Below, piece by piece: positions 11,123-21,892 of a DNA stretch of 64,000 bases (position 1 is the first letter of the stretch; each line of letters opens with the position of its first letter). The translations under genes were made by a program, and so were the position numbers. This stretch comes from Ostrinia nubilalis (lineage: Eukaryota; Arthropoda; Insecta; Lepidoptera; Crambidae). Below the pieces are notes generated by a model. It ran no database searches, was not told the DNA's origin, and saw only the letters and a list, made by a program, of their open reading frames with translations. The stretch is taken from assembly GCF_963855985.1 (NCBI RefSeq), contig NC_087093.1, positions 13,159,001 through 13,223,000 on the forward strand. Direction: 5' to 3'.

Positions 11123-12106
11123 TATAGGATCGGCCTCCGGCCGTAAACTTCTCGTCATCTTAATCCGACCGCAGAACTAAATATTTGGTGTTTTAAAAGA
11201 GTTTCAAAGCGTTTAATCTTACGCTGCAAATACTTTGCGGATTACACTTGGTTTACTCAGCGGTGATTGGTAGCAGACTGTTTACTTATGTCGATAAAAT
11301 TGAGAAATAATAAAGATATTTAAGTCGTTATTCTTGGTACAGACCAGAGGCAATAAATGCCCTAATCTCCAGCCATTTGAACAATGAAATTGTACCTAAA
11401 TCGAATTAAAATTCTGCGAATTGAACAAAAACTACATTCTCGTGCTCGTTACATCCTAATTACCAATAAGTTAAAATGTCATGTTTTTGCGTAACTAAAT
11501 AAATGACCAAAACTCAGCTATTCAAATACCAATAGCGTCACAACAGAACTTACAACATTAGCATTTTATATTTATTTATTTGTTCATTAAATATTTTATT
11601 ATTGACGTAATAAGTTGACAGTTGTTACTACCATAATAAAGAACTTTAACAATAACATTACAAACAACCCAAAGTAAACCTAGCTTACTTCTTTCGCCTA
11701 TAACTTGATTGAATTAATTTTTAATGGGCACAATCACATCAGAGCAGGGTCCCCGCGGAGCCGTAGCCCTGACAATAGAAAGAAACGTAACGATATCGTA
11801 AAGTCGGCCGAGTCAGACTCGTGACGTAACCTTATTGGATCAGCCAGTCTATCTAAAAAATTATAGTGGATCTAACTATCAAGAAAGAATCAAATGGTTT
11901 ATCCTATGTAAGGCTTCAAGAAAAAGAGACTAAAAATTCGGGAAAATGCAAGAAAATCTTAGGAATTTTGGTGTAACATGCGTCTAGATACAATAGATTT
12001 AAAGAGCTGCTCTGATTTTTCTCTCAAAATGTGTCTCTGAATCAATAATTGTATTTGATAGTATGAATGAATGAATAGCTTTAATTAAACGAGAAAACAT
12101 TTCATT
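11123..12106. other. No gene seen
   Basis: AT-rich DNA with no supported feature. Confidence 0.4.
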
Positions 12107-12352
12107 ATGGAAAACCTTGGGGGAGGCCTTTGTCCAGCAGTGGACGTCATTTGGCTGAAACGAACGAACGAACGAAACGAGAAAATGGGCGTAGTTTGGG
12201 CAGGCCCTCCACTAGGTGGATCGACAAACTGGTGAAGGTCGCGGGAAGTACCTGGATGCGTGCAGCGCAGGACCGGTCTTAATGTAAATAATTAGAAGAA
12301 GCCTTTAACCCGAATTGGACGTCATCTAACTGAAACGAACGGAACGAGAAAA
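12107..12352 (+). mobile_element. LINE 3'-end fragments, two in tandem
   Basis: The first piece, about 12107-12180, carries the 'cctttgtccagcagtggacg' end and then a (GAAC)n-like tail. The second, about 12181-12352, reads VGRPSTRWIDKLVKVAGS and WMRAAQDRS before a stop. That is the usual C-terminal end of a lepidopteran non-LTR reverse transcriptase, again followed by a decayed 3' end. Both are truncated, as is normal for LINE insertions. Confidence 0.75.
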
Positions 12353-15300
12353 TAGTTACAGTAATTTAGAAGTAAAACATGTCGTAAACTGGTTTACGCA
12401 AAGACAAACAAAGCTTGTTCTTCGTTGTTCTCCAGATCATTTTCCCTAGCCAAAGCGTCGACTTCGTATCCCGACTAATGATGTAGGTATGGCTACTGAA
12501 GTGAGTTAACTGATTTCACTGGCTTATGATCTTGGAGTCGGTTCTTAATTGTCGCCGCCGGATTTCACTGCCGCCAATCTGGGAGGTCGAATTCCAGACC
12601 GGAATGCATAAATCATTAGGAGTGCTAACTGCCTATCCGCCATTACGGCTCGCGTTAATTATAAAAGTGTAATATCGTTATAAATTTCCAGGTCTTGACT
12701 CGGTTTAACGCTATTAGCAGGATCGGATTAAGTTGGTTGACTTGCGATTATGGCTTTTCATTTTCAAACCAGATACATTTTAGCATATTCATTTACATCT
12801 ATTAATTTAAGTTCGTTAGTCACAGATTCAACACGGTGCTTATTTAACGGATAGCCCTCCGACGGATAGGATAGGATAACGTATAGGAACGTTAATCGAT
12901 AAATTGTGGCTTCTATGAACAGTTTTATCGATTAGGCGTTTTTCGGCATGGCGTTATACGGTCCCTCGATTACGAGTATGTTATTGAGAGCCTCCATAAA
13001 AACTCTCAGGATAAGAAGAATGTTTACAAGAACATTGTCTAAATCATGAAATAAATTATTATTACCTATATCTCGAGCGAACCCTTTCCCGCGTTTTTGA
13101 TTTGCCATACAATATTTAACGTGTCTCATGAGACCAATGTAACGTGCTGGTAAAAAAGGTTTGCGAAATAAAATAGTAGGATAGAAGAATATCTTTAAAC
13201 AAATGTACATTTCGTCTTATTTATAATTACCATGCCATGCCATGCCCACTGCACCAGCATCTGACTGAAATTGTTCGACAATCTTTAACCTCACATCTTT
13301 ATTTCAGTTCATCACTGTTACATTCATTGTTTCTTTATTTACATTGGGTACTTTTTGCTTCAAAAGAGGCCAGTGCTCAAAAGAAGATCTACTTAGCACT
13401 GGCCTATTTACTGCCTCAAGCCCTCAAAGCAATGGTAGGGTTAAAAGTAATACCGGGACATGTCCCAGCGCATCTAAGTCTATTGCAGAAAATAACTAAA
13501 TTACTTTTATGACTTTGAAATAATGTACAAAAATAGAATAACCTAAATGCGTGTCCAAGTCACAATATTATCCGAAACACATCATCCGAAACCAAACAAT
13601 AATTCTTAAAACAATGGCAAGGCCGTACAGCAAAGAAAGGTCACTGTTACGCACCATTACTCAACTACCTCCAGACGACAGTACCAGACTATACATTTTC
13701 GTTGTAAATTCACCCCTATTATAACGACATAAGAAACTGCAGGGTTTAACTTGATGTGCTCGTCTGTACGTCCTTCCTCACTTCGGCAAGTTGAAGCCAC
13801 TGTGAATAATTTAGCTACCGTTATATTACGAGACATACGTAATACCACAAGTTCTTGAGGACAGTCAGGTCATGTCTACACACGCATACGTTGTGGAATT
13901 GTGAAACCACAGCTCGATAGTTCTGGTAATCGATTGATTATGCCAAGTCAATACACAAATGGATATTGTAGTTTCGGCAGAGTACAATGGGTTCACTTCC
14001 GATCTTCTTGTGTGGACTTATGGGATAAATAATCACGCCTCCCCAACCTGGACTAAATGACCTAACTATAATATAGCACAAATAAATATAAATTTATTGC
14101 TAACAAAAATAATACGAAACTACAGCAAAATGAAGTTGGCTTCACTTCAAAACAACACGTAGGTATTTGTAGGTAAATGAACACAAAAAATAGTCCTTTT
14201 AAAGTATATCGATACAAAAATAATATTCGATTCGGCATTGCAGTATTCCATTAGCCACACTCAGTGTACACAATGTGTGGGAGTGAGTACCAATCGCCGA
14301 TAACCGTTGCTGTGTTTTATTGCAACTGAGTGTAATATTGTGCTCTATAAAATATAAAATGACTGTTCCTTTTTGCTGCTGATGGAGTAGACCAAACAAA
14401 AACGGTCCTTTTACCAAAAATGGTCCACCTATTTTTTATTTATGTCTTGACTTTCACTAATGGCATTTCGGAAACATCGAGTCAAGCTAAATAAATTATT
14501 GAAGTTCACCACGATAATATCGTATATTATAGAAATAAGGATAGTTTAAAAAATCCTTTTCATCCGATTCGTGAGATCACACTTTATTATTGCAAACAAA
14601 CTGTTTTCATAATTAAAGACTCTTAATGATAATTTGAAGTGATTTAAGTAACCATCAAATTGATTTTAATTGTTTCATCAGAGGACATGAAAAGTAAGGT
14701 CTTAAAAGTCATCTAAGTTAAAAACCGAAATAAAAAACAAGCCTGTTTTAGTCAGGACAGGACCATAAAAGCTTTTAAAAGTTAAGTAAGCTTGATAAAA
14801 TACAGTTAAAACCAAGGAAATTTCTTGGTACTTATTTGAAATCACATTTTTGCGGTCTTACAGTTATTCCACCAAACAAAAATTTCAATTTGGGTGAACA
14901 AGATTACTCGGACTATATTCTTAAAATAGCTGACTTTTACATGCTTTTTGGTCGTTTTTTAATGACATACAATTGAGGCAGGTAGGTTCTCGTACTGGTG
15001 TACTGGATTGGATACATTTTGTTTTCCATGAGCAACACAAGACTAATGTGCATAACGACTACTGTAACCACGCTTTATTTTCTTGCGAAGACTTTAAGAT
15101 ATTAAATTATTGATACTTGGTGATACATTATGGATCAAAGATTTCAAGCTCAATTCAAAAATTTAAATAAATTCACTAATTTTTGACTAATTCTGTCCAT
15201 AATGAGATCAAAATTTTTGTATCAAAATACTAAATATGAGACATTGCTTGTGTAGCAGCTAAGTTGTTTCTATTGCATAATAGTATAAATATTGGAATTA

Positions 15301-17670
15301 GATACAAGTCGATTTGTTGTGCATTATCATACTTTATTAATGTTAAGACGCGGACAGTTATTGCTGACATCTTACTTACATTTCAAAAATATAAGTATAT
15401 CCTACCATATGCATAACGGGTGGTCACCCCAACCGTCTGGCACAGTATGATCAGAGGGCGTGACCGAGCCCACTAGGCCATAATTATAACCGCAGAAGTA
15501 CCATTAGAGATCACCAAAGGCTTTACCCTTATGGCCATAAAAACGTACGTCCCACGGTCAAATACATTCCTCCGATTACTATTCTAGCTGTGACCGCCGT
15601 AAACTGTGACAGATTAACAGTATTTGCTATTAAATAAACGATAAACTTCAATGCTACGGGGAAAATTGCTCATATATCATTAATAGCATTAAATTAAATG
15701 TTAAAATACATGATTAATAAAGTCAGGATAAAATTGAAGGAAATCAGGTTCTAAAGGGCATTGAAGAAAATATAAGGTAAATAAATATCAAGTTAAAGAG
15801 AAAAGACGAAAGTAAAAGGAGGAAATAAGGAAAAAGATAAAATATTGCTATATTGGTAGTTTCCTCGAAAAATCCTTTGAAAACGATATCGCAACAGGCT
15901 ATGAGAATAACATAAAAAAGATAAACTATGCATATTGATATCACTTCAGCATATTTTCCGTTTGCCATACAATATTTGGAAAATAAAAACGATGTTACAA
16001 TCGTTTTGGATCGTCAGTATTTATAAGCGTGTTGCTAACGTGCCCCGTATTTTCGAGCGACAGAATATTGGACTTTTCTTGGTATTGCACTGGTTATTGT
16101 TCTCGTACAAAAGAACTGTCCGTTTTTATGTCAGGTCACATTTAGAGCATATTTTATTGACAGAGGAAAGAGTGCATCAATGCACAATAGAACTTCCGCT
16201 GCTGTGTCGATCTTTCTTCTCACTAAACAGGTACAACAACAGCATTTCATAATACAGGGCAAAAAGAAACCCAGATGCCGTAGTTGAAAGATATGCAATA
16301 TGCAGAAACATAAATACAACTGTGTGCAGAGAAAGCACCAGAAATAATAAAAAAATCAGTTAGGCCAACTAAGTGGAAAGGAAAACATGCTAAAGCGCCA
16401 TAATATGAGCCTATTCTTTTCCTTCCCACTGACGAGCTCTTTTCTAAAGCTTTGCAAATTAAATAAGGCCAACATCGAAGTACCTTCTTACTGTCAGATC
16501 TCATTTTCTTATTTTCTAGATTTAGAACGTGTGATTAGCCTCGTAAGCCTGTATTAACGCAGTAAAATTATATCATACATCAAACAATCCGCACGTTTGT
16601 CTGTGCTTTAATTACCACCCTGTATCTTACTATCTTACTTAGAGCTAAAGGCCATTTAGGACTTCTTTGTGCGTTGCGTATTTCTATTGTTTGCCAACAA
16701 GAATGGTGTCGCCAGTATCAACAAAACAGAAATTCTTTCCCATGTTATTCGCTGCTTATCGAAAAACCAAGTCACGATCTGATCCATTTAGTGATTTGCA
16801 GTTTTTGCTGGGATTCTTTGTATTGGGATAGTGTAGTGATTGGGTTGGTTTTTACGCAAATTACGGCTATAATGGTCCCAAATGTCTTAGTTATGCAAAT
16901 GATAGTTGCCTGTGTACTAATCTTCATGCATAATTAACTTAAATTATGACTTCTCCTTGATGCAATCGATAATGTGTTAATTCACTATACGTTACTTAGT
17001 TAATTTTTCTTTTATTCAACGTAGTATCATCCATTATGATCATCATAATTAATTTTATTATTTTAATGATGATCTTGTTGAACAATTTTAAACCTTATTC
17101 CCTATGTAATATCAACTAGTTTTGATGTACCTGTCTTCGTGATTTGAAGTAAATGCATTATAGTCGTTGTGAATTTTCTTCTCATGCGGCGCAATCTTCA
17201 AGCCTAAAGCAAATTGTTACACACGTTAGATGAGTCACTGTAAAAATCTCCAGACTGTTTGATACTTAAAATAGACAACAGTACACATAACTGTACCGCA
17301 AAAGAACAACATTAATCTATATATAGAAGGCAATTTTACGATGTTCCGTAAGACGGCGCAAGCGGCGAGCTTCATAAAAACTTTTGTGTGCTACATCCTC
17401 ATTATGAGTTTCAATATTTTCGCTAATAACATCGAAATTACTCCGGTATGACTGCGTGTTTCTAAAGAACTCCGCGAGCCGTTGAGAGTTGTTGATTAAC
17501 AACAACGTAATTAAGATCGTATGAGAACGATCGATATTACACGGCTGCGAAATAACTGCGATGCTAGCAACATAGAAGCATCAGAACACAGCACAAATAA
17601 TAATTAAGTAAGATAATATTTTCTTCTTCTTCAGAGCGGTCGTGGTCACTTAGAGGCGTCTCATATCATA
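12353..17670. other. 5.3 kb with no recognisable gene or repeat
   Basis: AT-rich DNA. Short open frames (for example 12932-13210 minus, 13237-13512 plus, 15935-16252 plus) lack splice signals, domains or codon structure that would support a gene. A (CCATG)n-like run lies at about 13230-13246. An unclassified GC-richer patch lies at 15410-15600. Confidence 0.4.
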
Positions 17671-17865
17671 TCCTACTTAATATTATAAATGCGAAAGTTT
17701 GGATGTCTGGATGTTTGTTACTCTTTTACGCAAAAACTATTGAGCGGATTTTGATGTTACTTTACAGTATTATTGTTTATAACCCAGAATAACATATAGG
17801 CTATAATTTATGTCAATCTGTGACAAACTAAATTTCACGCGGGTGAACCCGCGGGCAAAAGCTAG
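17671..17865 (+). mobile_element. Small Helitron-like element
   Basis: It begins TC ('tcctacttaatattataaat') and ends CTAG, with the hairpin 'cgcgggtgaacccgcg' eight bases before the end. It sits between A and T. These are the hallmarks of a Helitron. The internal text ('gcgaaagtttggatgt', 'caaaaactattgagcggatt') is a very common lepidopteran interspersed repeat. It carries no protein and is non-autonomous. Confidence 0.8.
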
Positions 17866-18634
17866 TACGACATAATATAGTTAAGGCTTGTTTCTACGGC
17901 AACATCCCGTTTGCAGAAACTTTTTGTGTAGGGTCCCGTTTAGTAACATGTTTTAATATTAGCTTTCACACGAACATCCTGTTTACACCAAAAAACGATC
18001 CGTTCGAATTTGGAATTCGAATATGTCAGTGCAGTATTGTGGGATCCTGCATTACTTACGTAACGAGCCCTTAGAATAGAGTAATAGTTGTACCTACATA
18101 TTTGTGCACCCTTGCATTGATAGACTCCTAAGGGACCACTATTAGACCATTAGTCACTAAGCAATGTAAGGACCAGAAAACACTGCACAACATTGGTATA
18201 GTGGGAAATATAAACTTACACTACAGGCCTCTTTTATACAGTCACGTATTTACGTCAATGTTTACATTCCCACTGATTATAGGTACCTGTCAGACGTAAA
18301 GCAAAAACATTTTAGAGCACAACAAAGGACACAATGGCACTCATTTACCTGCTTTTAATTCACCCATCTATCTTTCCCATCGCTCCCCGGGGAGTGGTGA
18401 AGGAGATGCAAAAACTAAGTAACTCGGATTCATTCTCAGTAAAGCATTCTTTATTGCCGCTCAAAATATTGTGAATGGAGGCGCCGGAGTCACAACACAA
18501 ATAGAACAGCCAGGCTTAATATTCTTTGTTTTTGATACGTGTGATTCGCGATCCATATCCGCATCATCCGCATTTATTTTCAAATTCTTCCTACATGTAA
18601 AGTGGGACGCAAAGTTTATTTATTTTATTAAACA
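17866..18634. other. No gene seen
   Basis: AT-rich DNA with no supported feature. Confidence 0.4.
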
Positions 18635-18812
18635 CTAGCTGACCCGGCGAACTTCGTACCACCTTAGCGTAGAGATTTTCTTTATATTTTTTTCCGTAAA
18701 AACCTTGTACAGAGTATTAGAAAACTACAAAAAAAAATCAGCCAAATCGGTCAAGCCGTTTTCATGTTATGTCGTGACAACGGAAAACGGGTTTCATTTT
18801 TATATAAATAGA
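18635..18812 (-). mobile_element. Small Helitron-like element, reverse
   Basis: On the minus strand it starts TC, ends 'cgccgggtcagCTAG', and lies between A and T. The plus-strand text 'ctagctgacccggcgaactt' is a widespread insect repeat end. It is a different subfamily from the element at 17671. Confidence 0.7.
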
Positions 18813-18988
18813 TTAGGAGTCTTCCAGCGACGTGGCCCACTTTTAGCCACGGACCAAGACACTGGATTGAATTTTCAAATTATTTTTTCTTCTGGCAACT
18901 GGCCCCACTCTATGATTATAGAGTAGATTTTTGTTATTGTTGGTGTGCATTTTTACTTACTGAAAATAAATTAAGACGACTGAAAAAT

Positions 18989-19376
18989 CCGTTTCAGCTC
19001 GGAATGACAACTTCTCAAAATGACAACCGGGGCGCAAAATGTCCACTTCTCGAAATGACAACTTCTTAAAATGTCAACATCGCTAAAAGACAACTTCTCT
19101 TTGTCTATTTCTCGCAATGACAAATTCGCATTTGGTCAACTTCACATAATGACAACTCTAGAAGAACTAGAACTCTAAAAATAATGAAAATAAAATATCA
19201 ACAAGTAGTTGACATTATGCGAAATAGACCAAATGCGAATTTGTCATTGTGAGAAATAGACATTATGAGAAGTTGTCTTTTAGCGAAGTTGACATTTTAA
19301 GAAGTTGTCATTTCGAGAAGTGGACATTTTGCGACCCGGTTGTCATTTTGAGAAGTTGTCATTCCGAGCTGAAACG
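18989..19376. mobile_element. Foldback element built of tandem sub-repeats, 388 bp
   Basis: The arms are about 170 bases each: 'ccgtttcagctcggaatgac' at the left and its complement at the right. GAAAAAT (or AAAAAT) flanks both ends, a candidate 6-7 base target duplication. Each arm is itself a string of degenerate 'atgacaacttctcaaa' units about 15-17 bases long. A frame open on the plus strand near 19249-19431 is only this repeat. Confidence 0.85.
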
Positions 19377-19377
19377 G

Positions 19378-20377
19378 AAAAATCAATGTGTTTTTGTACG
19401 TAGCTTTTATACGACTTACACTGCAGTATAATGCAAACAAAGAGAATTCAACTAACATTAGAAACTAAAGTAAGCTAGCTACGTGTAGGAAACAGAAACG
19501 TTACTGTAAAGCGCAAGCTTACCTAAACTGCTTGTCTCTTAGAAGTAGCTCCTCTAAAACGCCTTGAAAGCGTGTTTAATTATAAATGCACATTAGCATT
19601 TGAGATGGCTCTTCTCTGTGAGTTGTGTCGTAGGTAATTTGTCACGTCTCGATGTTTAAGACCGGTACATTGTTTTCTTAATCGCAATCTTCAAGAGCCG
19701 CTATCACGAATCGCGGTGTCTTGACCTTTCTCGAGATCTCGGTATCGTTTTGGGAATGCGAATTACACGACTTCCGAGTCTGGGAAATCCTCAAGCAACG
19801 CCGCGATGAGATTTTTCACACAGTTTTATACGAGTTTTTATGGTTCAGAGGCAATCAGAACGCAGACGCCGAATACCATTAGACGTGTATGAAAACGACT
19901 GAATTATATTTTTGTTTATAACTAGTGACCTAATAAAGTACAAAGCTGAGGCTCGCATAAGTGTTTTAGAACGAAAGATTCTTCTTCTATAGCCTGATAA
20001 TGAAATAGTGTCAAACTGGAAAACTTCAAATAAGCCAGAAGTCTACCCTATTCGTTAAAATAATTTTAATTCTGGTACCATGATATTAAACGAAGTGTAA
20101 GACTAAAAATAAATATGCATATTACCTATGTTAAATGCTCAAGGTATCCATCATATTACCAATATTACTCTTATCAGCCGTAGGGAAGTTCGTCCATTGT
20201 TTAACATGCGTTCTGGAATCTGGAATAAGCAATGATTAGTTTATTACAAGCTTAAATTATTCTTCTCGTCATATTTTCTCGAGTAATGCGGAAACAATAT
20301 CGAACGCATGCATCTAACTACGTCCATAGAGTTTTAGTTTCAAAGGACAAAAAGTTAACAATCCCATTTGTTCCCAG
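19378..20377 (+). other. Region upstream of the exon array
   Basis: AT-rich, with no open frame or recognised promoter element. It ends in a good splice acceptor, 'catttgttcccag' (AG at 20376-20377). A still earlier, probably non-coding exon may therefore lie upstream, here or outside the window. Confidence 0.4.
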
Positions 20378-20425
20378 ATCAACGGGTCCAGCCAAGCCAG
20401 GAGCGGTGTGCGGCCAGCCAGCGCG

Positions 20426-20449
20426 ATGCGGGCGGCGGGGCCCGTCTGA
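20426..20449 (+). promoter_or_regulatory. Short upstream ORF before copy 1
   Basis: A seven-codon upstream ORF (ATG at 20426, TGA ending at 20449) closes 14 bases before the main ATG at 20464. It lies partly in a 27-base GC-rich stretch (about 20429-20455) found only in copy 1. If the stretch is 5' leader, it would affect initiation differently from the overlapping upstream ORFs of copies 2 to 4. Confidence 0.4.
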
Positions 20450-20463
20450 GGTCCCGCCGAGCG

Positions 20464-20752
20464 ATGGGCTCCAACATCAGCCAGCACTCCGCCAAGGGTC
20501 TGAAGGGGCGCCGCGCCCGCTCCAGTGGCGACCTTTGCAATGGCGACTCGAAGAGCCAGACGGAGTCGTCCGTATGCGGCTCCGTCGTCGGCGACGTTAT
20601 GGGATGGAACCGCTCATTGCCGAACCATTTAGACGGCAATCGGCACTTAGCGGATTATAGCAGAGTGAACAATAACTATGGGGACTTTGGAACGTATAAC
20701 CGATGCCATCCGAAAGGCGGAAGGGGACTGCGGTACCGAGTGTCTAAGTCTG
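20464..20752 (+). CDS. First coding exon, copy 1 of 4 (MG form)
   Basis: The ATG at 20464 has G at -3 and G at +4. It opens 96 codons plus one base, ending at a GTAAGT donor (20753-20758), phase 1. The product starts MGSNISQHSAKGLKGRRARS: glycine at position 2 and serine at 6 fit an N-myristoylation signal, and K11-R19 form a basic patch that would strengthen membrane binding (inference). The rest is polar and low in hydrophobics, with serine-rich (S29-S40) and asparagine/glycine-rich (N69-G76) parts, and no known domain. Splicing to 42943 makes a glycine codon at the join. The frame stays open upstream to a splice acceptor at 20376-20377, so 20378-20752 could also be a 375-base symmetric internal exon; the Kozak context and the myristoylation motif favour a start here. 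The protein family is not recognised. Confidence 0.75.
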
Positions 20753-20832
20753 GTAAGTCTTAGTTTCTACATAATATGAAATAAGGATAATTAAGATCTC
20801 TTAGTCCCATTGACGTGCGACAAGCCAGCGCG

Positions 20833-20883
20833 ATGGCCGAGCGATGGTCTCCAACATCAGCCAGCACTCCGCCAAGGGTCTGA
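20833..20883 (+). promoter_or_regulatory. Overlapping upstream ORF in copies 2 to 4
   Basis: Copies 2, 3 and 4 have an ATG 11 bases before the main start (20833, 21213, 21593), out of frame and in a strong context (G at -3, G at +4). It encodes 16 codons and stops 40 bases after the main ATG. Scanning ribosomes should often choose it, so these copies may be poorly translated unless their transcripts begin just upstream of the main ATG. Copy 1 lacks this overlap. Confidence 0.45.
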
Positions 20884-21132
20884 AGGGGCGCCGCGCCCGC
20901 TCCAGTGGCGACCTTTGCAATGGCGACTCGAAGAGCCAGACGGAGTCGTCCGTATGCGGCTCCGTCGTTGGCGACGTCATGGGATGGAACCGCTCATTGC
21001 CGAACCATTTAGACGGCAATCGGCATTTGGCGGATTATAGCAGAGTGAACAATAACTATGGGGACTTTGGAACGTATAACCGATGCAATCCGAAAGGCGG
21101 AAGGGGACTGCGGTACCGAGTGTCTAAGTCTG
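20844..21132 (+). CDS. First coding exon, copy 2 of 4 (MV form)
   Basis: Same length and phase as copy 1, with a GTGAGT donor at 21133. Codon 2 is GTC, so the product begins MVSNIS and cannot be N-myristoylated. His82 is Asn, the only other amino-acid change in the array. Other differences from copy 1 are silent (Val42, Val45, His61, Leu62). In-frame stop codons just upstream (for example the TGA in the spacer) mean that translation in this frame must start at this ATG or an internal one. It is therefore an alternative start exon rather than an internal repeat exon. Only 91 bases separate it from copy 1's donor, too little for an obvious private promoter. Confidence 0.6.
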
Positions 21133-21223
21133 GTGAGTCTTAGTTTCTACATAATATGAAATAAGTATAATTAAGATCTCTTAGTCCCGCTGAAGTGCGT
21201 AAAGCCAGCGCGATGGCCGAGCG

Positions 21224-21512
21224 ATGGGCTCCAACATCAGCCAGCACTCCGCCAAGGGTCTGAAGGGGCGCCGCGCCCGCTCCAGTGGCGACCTGTGCAA
21301 TGGCGACTCGAAGAGCCAGACGGAGTCGTCCGTATGCGGCTCCGTCGTCGGCGACGTCATGGGATGGAACCGCTCATTGCCGAACCATTTAGACGGCAAT
21401 CGGCACCTAGCGGATTATAGCAGAGTGAACAATAACTATGGGGACTTTGGAACGTATAACCGATGCCATCCGAAAGGCGGAAGGGGACTGCGGTACCGAG
21501 TGTCTAAGTCTG
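21224..21512 (+). CDS. First coding exon, copy 3 of 4 (MG form)
   Basis: Encodes the same 97-residue N-terminus as copy 1, with Gly2 intact. All differences from copy 1 are silent: Leu24 CTG, Val45 GTC, Leu62 CTA. The donor is GTGAGT at 21513, phase 1, compatible with the exon at 42943. TGA and TAA lie in frame in the 39 bases upstream, so the coding part begins at this ATG. An intact frame with only silent differences suggests it has been kept as coding sequence, although recent duplication or conversion could also contribute. Confidence 0.6.
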
Positions 21513-21603
21513 GTGAGTCTTAGTTTCTACATAATATGAAATAAGTATAATTAAGATCTCTTAGTCCCGCTGAAGTGCGTAAAGCCAGCGCGATGGCCGA
21601 GCG

Positions 21604-21892
21604 ATGGTCTCCAACATCAGTCAGCACTCCGCCAAGGGTCTGAAGGGGCGCCGCGCCCGCTCCAGTGGCGACCTCTGCAATGGCGACTCGAAGAGCCAGA
21701 CGGAGTCGTCCGTATGCGGTTCCGTCGTCGGCGACGTCATGGGATGGAACCGCTCATTGCCGAACCATTTAGACGGCAATCGGCATTTGGCGGATTATAG
21801 CAGAGTGAACAATAACTATGGGGACTTTGGAACGTATAACCGATGCCATCCGAAAGGCGGAAGGGGACTGCGGTACCGAGTGTCTAAGTCTG
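21604..21892 (+). CDS. First coding exon, copy 4 of 4 (MV form)
   Basis: The last copy, with Val at position 2 and otherwise the same peptide as copy 1. The silent differences are Ser6 AGT, Leu24 CTC, Gly39 GGT, Val45 GTC, His61 CAT and Leu62 TTG. The donor is GTAAGT at 21893, phase 1. It is the copy nearest the downstream exon. The spacer after it has diverged and carries the family C MITE 48 bases downstream, so the insertion falls in the intron and leaves the exon and donor intact. As in copy 2, loss of Gly2 removes any N-myristoylation. The protein family is unknown. Confidence 0.6.

Noticed and set aside
12932..13512. Open frames on both strands near 13 kb
   Set aside because: No splice signals, domains or conserved motifs; lengths are within chance for AT-rich DNA.
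20286..21040. Alternative plus-strand frames through the array (RRLRRRRR-type peptides)
   Set aside because: Silent changes in the MGSNIS frame would be amino-acid changes in these frames, and the peptides are low-complexity.
20379..21399. Minus-strand open frames antisense to the exon array
   Set aside because: They appear in every unit because the coding exon happens to lack stops on the opposite strand. The pattern of silent changes supports the plus-strand frame only.
20464..21892. CRISPR array or satellite
   Set aside because: The unit is 380 bases with an intact reading frame and splice donor, in a eukaryotic context, and has only four copies.
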